Assembly (NCBI GenBank): GCA_964396845.1 | Contig: CAYNGH010000008.1 | Coordinates: forward strand, 1-46,046 | Direction: 5' to 3' | Length of the DNA: 46,046 nt | Origin: CAYNGH01 sp964396845 | Lineage (GTDB): Bacteria; Vulcanimicrobiota; JAJTBE01; CAYNGH01 | Part shown: positions 41,990-46,046 of the stretch, in pieces | Numbering within the stretch: the first letter of the stretch is position 1 | Layout of the letters: every line of letters begins with the position of its first letter | Position numbers and translations under genes: made by a program | The notes under the pieces: generated by a model | Told to the model about the DNA's origin: nothing | The model's database searches: none | What the model saw: the letters and a program-made list of their open reading frames with translations, nothing else

Positions 41990-42018
41990 TTTACTTGAGG
42001 AGTTGTTTTCGTTATAAT
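41990..42018 (+). promoter_or_regulatory. promoter for the Met-rich protein gene
   Basis: TTTACT (41990-41995), 17-base spacer, exact TATAAT (42013-42018); GGAGGAG follows at 42039. Confidence 0.65.
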
Positions 42019-42052
42019 AATATCAACATCACATTTTTGGAGGAGTAGAGTT

Positions 42053-42940
42053 ATGATGCAGATCGGAATGAATTTTGGAGTAGGCATACTCAACAGGGCT
42101 GTCATGATGGGTGGCGGCAGTGCCAACATTTCAGCGGGCATTTCTCTGCCCGGACTGAGCATGGGCTTTTCCATGGGAACCGACAGCATGGCTTTTTCGC
42201 CTGAGGCAATGATGGGCGGAAGGTCCAACTTCTTCCATCCCCTGATGAACGGGATGGGCGGAATGCCCCAGATGGGCTTTGGCAACGGTATGGGAATGGT
42301 GCCGGGAATGATGCCTGGAATGGGTGGCCCCTGCGGTGGAGCACAGGGAGCCCAGGGTGGACAGCAACAGCAGATGATGATGATGCTCATGATGATGCTG
42401 ATGCAGATGATGCAGCAGCAGGGTGGAATGAACCAGGGTATGAACCCCATGCAACAGCAGATGATGAACCCCATGCAGCGGCAGATGACTGGGATGGGCC
42501 AGATGATGCAGGGAATGGGCCAGATGATGCAGGGAATGGGCACTCTGGCTGGCGGCAACCCCATGATGGGCGGTATGAATCCTTACATGAACAACATGTC
42601 CAGAATGCCCGGCCTGGGAATGGTCCCCGGTATGCGGGGAATGCAGCCCTCAATGGGTATGTTTGCCGGAGTCGGCCCCAACGGGCCTTTCATGGGAGCA
42701 TTCATGGGAGTCCCCGGTGCCGGCGGTATGGGTGCAGGCTTTGGATGCCGGGGTTGCGGAATGGGCCGGATGTCCCCCAAAGATTTCAAGAAATACAGCA
42801 AGACAATGCGTAAAAACAACAAGCATATGATGAAAATGATGCGGAAGATGGGACTCTTGCCCCAGAAGGAAAACAACACCAAAATGTTTGCTGGAATAGG
42901 AATCGGAATGGGCATAGGAATGCTCTCGGGACTTCTGTAA
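42053..42940 (+). CDS. methionine/glycine/glutamine-rich low-complexity protein
   Basis: 295 residues with 68 methionines (23 %). GGAGGAG lies seven bases before the ATG. The N-terminal 60 residues are moderately normal (MNFGVGILNRAVMMGGGSAN), then a Gly/Met/Pro/Gln-rich region including QQQQMMMMLMMMLMQMMQQQ and the exact repeat GMGQMMQ GMGQMMQ encoded by a 21-bp tandem repeat around 42490-42540. A CRGC pair follows near residue 232 and then a Lys/Met helix (SPKDFKKYSKTMRKNNKHMMKM). The last 20 residues form a Gly-rich hydrophobic segment (FAGIGIGMGIGMLSGLL). No signal peptide. Met-rich sequences bind Cu(I) or act as oxidant sinks; that is a possibility only. Confidence 0.82.
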   Translation: MMQIGMNFGVGILNRAVMMGGGSANISAGISLPGLSMGFSMGTDSMAFSPEAMMGGRSNFFHPLMNGMGGMPQMGFGNGMGMVPGMMPGMGGPCGGAQGAQGGQQQQMMMMLMMMLMQMMQQQGGMNQGMNPMQQQMMNPMQRQMTGMGQMMQGMGQMMQGMGTLAGGNPMMGGMNPYMNNMSRMPGLGMVPGMRGMQPSMGMFAGVGPNGPFMGAFMGVPGAGGMGAGFGCRGCGMGRMSPKDFKKYSKTMRKNNKHMMKMMRKMGLLPQKENNTKMFAGIGIGMGIGMLSGLL

Positions 42941-42962
42941 TAACTGCAAAAACTAACTGTCC

Positions 42963-42988
42963 GGGAGGGGGGTTACCCCCTCCCTTTT
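42963..42988 (+). terminator. rho-independent terminator after the Met-rich gene
   Basis: GGGAGGGG / CCCCCTCCC stem around GGTTA, then TTTT. Confidence 0.85.
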
Positions 42989-43042
42989 ATAATTACTCCG
43001 GTCATTGAAGGATATTTTCAAAAAGGGATAAATTAATTTTTC

Positions 43043-43678
43043 ATGCACAAGAAGAAGAAAATTCCAGATCCCACCATCGAAAGACTTCCTGTTTATTTTC
43101 GATGCCTGAAGGAGATAAGAAATTCCGGGACTTCCATTGTTTCTTCCGATGAGATCGCTTCCCGGTCCGGGGTCAAGGCTTCCCAGTTTCGCAAGGATAT
43201 GTCATTTTTTGGCGAGTTTGGAATCCAGGGGCTGGGATACCCGGTGGATCAGCTTCTGGAGCGTCTGGGTTCACTGATGCTTCTGGAGCAGGAGCATGAT
43301 GTTGCCATAATTGGAGCGGGAAACCTCGGAACTGCCTTTGCAAAATTCGGCGGTTTCGAGAGATGGGGTTTCCGGATAAAGCATATTTTTGACAACGACC
43401 CGGAAAAAATCGGCAAAGAAGTGGGGGGTGTTATTGTTGAAGATGTGGAGAAAATCCCCCCCCGCCTTGATGTTTCCATCGGCCTTTTGACTGTCCCGGC
43501 ATCTCAGGCCCAGTATGGAGCTTCCTGCTTCTGCAGGGCAGGGGTCAGGGCCATCCTCAACTTCACAGGAATCAAGCTGGATATACCCCGGGGAATTGTC
43601 ATCCGGAATGTGGATGTCACCCATGAACTGGCCATCCTGAATTATTACCTGGCAGCTGGAGAACAGCAGGACTCATGA
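43043..43678 (+). CDS. rex: redox-sensing transcriptional repressor Rex
   Basis: 211 residues, full length. The N-terminal winged helix contains SRSGVKASQFRKDMSFFGEFG and GIQGLGYPVDQLLERL, the diagnostic Rex region. The C-terminal Rossmann domain starts at VAIIGAGNLGTAFAKF, followed by FDNDPEKIGKEVGG and the C-terminal swap helix. Rex represses fermentation and respiration genes and leaves DNA when NADH rises. The ribosome site is poor and the start codon might differ. It follows the Met-rich gene's terminator by 55 bp and is likely transcribed alone. The canonical Rex operator (TTGTTAA-N4-TTAACAA) does not match the palindrome upstream of the Met-rich gene. Confidence 0.96.
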   Translation: MHKKKKIPDPTIERLPVYFRCLKEIRNSGTSIVSSDEIASRSGVKASQFRKDMSFFGEFGIQGLGYPVDQLLERLGSLMLLEQEHDVAIIGAGNLGTAFAKFGGFERWGFRIKHIFDNDPEKIGKEVGGVIVEDVEKIPPRLDVSIGLLTVPASQAQYGASCFCRAGVRAILNFTGIKLDIPRGIVIRNVDVTHELAILNYYLAAGEQQDS

Positions 43679-43735
43679 CCGGGGGTTCTTTCCGGGATGC
43701 TCACAACCCCTGACCTCTCCTCAATGGTTCCCCGA

Positions 43736-44440
43736 TCAGGGCAAGCTTCGCTCAAAGGAATAACCGTTTATAATCTCCTGGAGAAATATCAGGATATGCC
43801 TCCATCCCACGGGAAAGGATCGGGCTTTCACTGCACCGCCGATTCTTGGTGATTCCACCGTGGGGATCTCACCTATTCTCATGTGGAGTTTCATGGCCCG
43901 GATTGTTATCTGGTATTCCAGAGCAAACCCCGACTCATCGCTGTTAAGCCGTATCATAGCTTCCCGTCGGAGGGCCCGGAAACCGTTGATGGTATCTGTC
44001 ACCGGATCCCCGGTATTCCAGAGGAAATTGGCCATATATGAAAATGCCCGGTTTACCCAGGACCTGGGCCGGATCAATCCCCCGTCTTCTTCATTTCGGC
44101 CTCCCGGCAGAAACCGGGAAGCAATGACCATATCATAACCCTGGGCGATTCTTTCAAAGAGGATGGGAATATCCTGAGGATCTTCATTGCCGTCGGGGCT
44201 GAAGAAAAGCAACACATCCCCATTGCACCGGGACAGGGCAGTCCGGCAGGCGCTCCCCCGGCCGGGAGCTTCCTGACTCAGCACCGGCACTCCCCGGCCT
44301 GTAAGGAACTCCACAGTCCCATCCTGGGATCCCCCGTCGATACAGACCACCTCGTCGGCGCTGTTCAGGGGGATCCTGTCAAACAGAACCTTGAGCCCGT
44401 CAATTTCATTCAATGTCAGGATAACCAGTGTTTTTTTCAT
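43736..44440 (-). CDS. family 2 glycosyltransferase (dolichyl/polyprenyl-phosphate sugar synthase type)
   Basis: 234 residues from ATG 44440, with GAGGAG directly upstream; the earlier ATG at 44458 has none. The GT-A opening LVILTLNEIDGLKVLFDRIP, DEVVCIDGGSQDGTVEFL, the acidic metal-site area FFSPDGNEDP, MVIASRFLPGG and TDTINGFRALRREAMIRL are typical of polyprenol-phosphate glucose or mannose synthases. No membrane helices of the GtrB type follow, so it is the soluble short form. It is 30 bp downstream of the B12 radical SAM gene on the same strand. The acceptor and donor are not known. Confidence 0.9.
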   Translation of the reverse strand: MKKTLVILTLNEIDGLKVLFDRIPLNSADEVVCIDGGSQDGTVEFLTGRGVPVLSQEAPGRGSACRTALSRCNGDVLLFFSPDGNEDPQDIPILFERIAQGYDMVIASRFLPGGRNEEDGGLIRPRSWVNRAFSYMANFLWNTGDPVTDTINGFRALRREAMIRLNSDESGFALEYQITIRAMKLHMRIGEIPTVESPRIGGAVKARSFPVGWRHILIFLQEIINGYSFERSLP

Positions 44441-44470
44441 GCTCTCCTCGTTAATCATAAGAAAATTTAT

Positions 44471-45907
44471 TCAAGGCATCGGGCCATGTTTCCCCATGGA
44501 ACCCAGCAGGCCCATTCCCTTTATTATATCTCCAATCCCCGGAAGGGATCCCCGCCGGGTAAGACGATCCAGAATATGAGATGGACGCAGGTAAAACCGG
44601 TGGTAAGCATGGTGCATCATATCCTCCAACTGCTGTCGGGTCCAGTGGGGACTCCTGATATGGGGTGGATCCAGCTTTTCCAGCCTGGTATGCCTCAACC
44701 AGTGATCCTGATCCACCAGTCCCCTGTCAACAGCCTGCTGAAACAGGGCAGTCCCCGGCAGGGGTGTGGTGATGGAAAAGGAAGCCCAGTCCAGGGGCAG
44801 TTTCAGGGCCATCTCAAGGGTCTGGCGGTATGTTTCAGGATCTTCCTCCAGGTATCCAATCATAAAATATCCCCTGGTCACGAATCCCAGCTTTCGAGCC
44901 ATTTCAAAGGCTTCCACCACCTGTTCCGGAGTAATCTCCTTTCCCATCAGCTTAAGGATCCGGGCAGAACCCGACTCAACCCCCATGTGAAGGCTGTGAC
45001 AGCCGGCCTTCCGCAGAATCCCCAGCATCTCCGGGTCCACCGCGTCAACCCGGGTTCGTATGTTCCATCGAAAATCAAGATTTTCCCGAAGGATCCTCCG
45101 GCATATTTCCATAACCCGATCCCGGCCCAGGGTGAAGGTTTCATCAAACATCACAATCTCCCTGGCTCCCCTGTTCCTCACATTAAAAACCATCTCCCGG
45201 ACCACATCTTCCGGTGTTCTGAAGCGAACCCTGTCGCCACAGCATGCCTGACTGCAGAACCCGCATTTGTATGGGCATCCCCGGGATGAGATCATGACAT
45301 GAAAAGGACGACTCACCGACAGGCAATGATACCTGTCCGTCGGCAGGTCCTCCATATCCGGCGGAGGCAGGCCTGAGAGATCCTCAATCCATGGGCGGGG
45401 CGGGTTGAGCTGGATTTTATCTCCCTGCCGGACAGCGGTACCCTCAATGCTCAGAAGATCCTCTCCCCGGCTGAGCCTCCCCAGGATCTGCGCCATGGTT
45501 TCCTCTCCATCCCCCATGACCGCCATGTTAAAGGCAGATTTTTCCAGGGATTCTCCTGGAAACAAGGTCAGCTGAGGCCCCCCTGCTACAATGACAGCAC
45601 CGGGGAAAACATCCCTGGCGATTTCTGATGCTCTTACAGCCCGATGCCATCCAATGGTAGTGGCAGTGATTCCCACCACCTCAGCAGGAATATCTCCAAC
45701 GGCCTTCCTCAGCTGATCTTCATTCAGCCCCATGGCCCCGGCATCCAGTATTCTGACGGGACAACCCAATTTCTTAAGATATGAGGACAGATAAGACAAG
45801 CCCAGGGCGGGAAAAACCTGAAAACTCCTCTCGGTGCCGGGAGGAAAGGGACGGATGTTCTCCTCCTGTCCCCAGTTAATTAGAAGAGTGCGAGGCCTCG
45901 TTTTCAT
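44471..45907 (-). CDS. B12-binding-type radical SAM protein
   Basis: 478 residues. GGGGAGG lies upstream of the ATG. The N-terminal 180 residues form the cobalamin-binding Rossmann domain of the family (LGLSYLSSYLKKLG, VVGITATT, AVIVAGGPQLTLFP, GDGEETMAQIL); as in many relatives it lacks DxHxxG. The radical SAM barrel has CPYKCGFC (Cys211, Cys215, Cys218) with FDETFTLGRDRV, HMGVESGS and MIGYLEEDPETYRQTL. Such enzymes methylate or rearrange lipids, natural products and hopanoids. It overlaps the stop codon of the preceding gene by ATGA and is followed by the GT2 gene, so it may act in lipid-linked sugar or membrane-lipid modification; that is an inference. Confidence 0.92.
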   Translation of the reverse strand: MKTRPRTLLINWGQEENIRPFPPGTERSFQVFPALGLSYLSSYLKKLGCPVRILDAGAMGLNEDQLRKAVGDIPAEVVGITATTIGWHRAVRASEIARDVFPGAVIVAGGPQLTLFPGESLEKSAFNMAVMGDGEETMAQILGRLSRGEDLLSIEGTAVRQGDKIQLNPPRPWIEDLSGLPPPDMEDLPTDRYHCLSVSRPFHVMISSRGCPYKCGFCSQACCGDRVRFRTPEDVVREMVFNVRNRGAREIVMFDETFTLGRDRVMEICRRILRENLDFRWNIRTRVDAVDPEMLGILRKAGCHSLHMGVESGSARILKLMGKEITPEQVVEAFEMARKLGFVTRGYFMIGYLEEDPETYRQTLEMALKLPLDWASFSITTPLPGTALFQQAVDRGLVDQDHWLRHTRLEKLDPPHIRSPHWTRQQLEDMMHHAYHRFYLRPSHILDRLTRRGSLPGIGDIIKGMGLLGSMGKHGPMP

Positions 45908-46046
45908 GGAGCCACCTCCCCGGGGATGTTTTCTTTTAGTTTTTCCAGCAAATAATAATACTTGGCCCTGTTGACCCCTGCCACCGGTTCAGTGCCGGGG
46001 GACATCACATAGGAAGAAATCATCCTGTCCATAAAAGCCCTGTCAG
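45904..46046 (-). CDS. 3' end of a gene coupled to the B12 radical SAM gene (partial)
   Basis: Only about 46 C-terminal residues are in the window; the gene runs off the right edge. The end reads RAFMDRMISSYVMSPGTEP, then AGVNRAKYYYLLEKLKENI, then PGEVAP and the stop. Its TGA overlaps the next start codon (ATGA at 45904-45907). No function can be assigned, but the coupling implies the same pathway. Confidence 0.6.
   Translation of the reverse strand, partial: DRAFMDRMISSYVMSPGTEPVAGVNRAKYYYLLEKLKENIPGEVAP

Larger units (their letters stand above)
41675..42052 (+). promoter_or_regulatory. 378-bp regulatory region of the Met-rich protein gene
   Basis: No gene is visible. From left to right it carries TGTTAACAAAATGTTAAAA (41911-41929), TTTTAAC (41943), the perfect palindrome at 41953-41970 and the promoter at 41990-42018. 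Confidence 0.6.

Noticed and set aside
42103..42550. ATG/CAT-rich repeats in the Met-rich gene considered as a CRISPR-like or satellite repeat array
   Set aside because: The repeat units are codon-length variants of Met/Gly/Gln codons within one open frame, with no spacers or conserved repeat length.
41773..42564. Minus-strand frame of 263 codons rich in Ile/Pro/Cys opposite the Met-rich gene
   Set aside because: It is the antisense of ATG-rich repeats (CAT read in another frame). It would also cover the promoter and palindrome of the plus-strand gene and has no ribosome site.

Overview
The window is a gene-dense stretch (about 47 genes on both strands, short intergenic gaps, no rRNA, tRNA, CRISPR array or insertion sequence that I can see) from a bacterium with moderate GC. 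A TatC translocase, an ExbB/ExbD motor, a lipoprotein, a PilX-type minor pilin and a periplasmic-type lytic transglycosylase point to a cell with a periplasm and probably an outer membrane. Rex, PlsX, bS21, a Ycf46-type AAA ATPase, a Gx-type transporter, three U32-fold proteins, rubrerythrin-like ferritin and GH57 suggest a largely anaerobic or microaerobic heterotroph. The many lineage-specific secreted or membrane proteins suggest an uncultivated phylum-level lineage (something like Eremiobacterota, Wallbacteria or Riflebacteria). That placement is a guess; I cannot resolve it from this sequence. About a quarter of the starts supported by a Shine-Dalgarno sequence are TTG or GTG.

Layout. 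1-5 kb: the end of an Ig-like or membrane protein, a TPR protein, a PaaK-type CoA ligase, a mini zinc-knuckle protein and an S41 protease. 5-8.2 kb: methylmalonyl-CoA mutase catalytic subunit, then two tandem paralogous genes of unknown function that carry the same terminator. 8.2-11 kb (minus): two ankyrin-repeat proteins and a membrane protein. 11-16 kb (plus): membrane TPR protein with a natural His7 tail, Gx transporter, Ycf46-like AAA ATPase, PlsX. 16-18 kb: GatA-type amidase (minus) and rpsU. 18.4-22 kb: radical SAM protein, PilX-like pilin and a large secreted unknown. 22-27.6 kb: a glycine-rich membrane-associated unknown, then three U32-fold proteins around a PQQ-like propeller lipoprotein. 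27.6-30 kb: BCCT transporter and rubrerythrin-like protein. 30-33.5 kb: a tight rhomboid, GH57 and TatC operon. 33.9-35.4 kb: exbB-exbD-exbD. 35.7-38.3 kb: two overlapping paralogous glycine-zipper hairpin proteins and a polysaccharide-deacetylase-fold protein that has lost its active site. 38.5-40.2 kb: an ABC exporter pair. 40.3-43.7 kb: lytic transglycosylase, a small basic protein, a 23 % methionine protein and Rex. 43.7-46 kb: GT2 glycosyltransferase and a B12-type radical SAM enzyme in a minus-strand operon.

The signal I find most interesting is regulatory. Four promoters, in front of genes at 6966, 7637, 35707 and 42053, all encoding lineage-specific proteins of unknown function, carry a site built on ACAAATT(TG). 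The best copy is a perfect 18-bp palindrome, TGTTACAAATTTGTAACA. In each case the site is centred about 49-52 bp upstream of the -10 hexamer. This looks like one activator-controlled regulon of uncharacterised proteins. Other points worth checking are a terminator hairpin lying inside the 3' end of a coding region (37168-37202), the dead deacetylase next to it, the Met-rich protein, and the U32 cluster.
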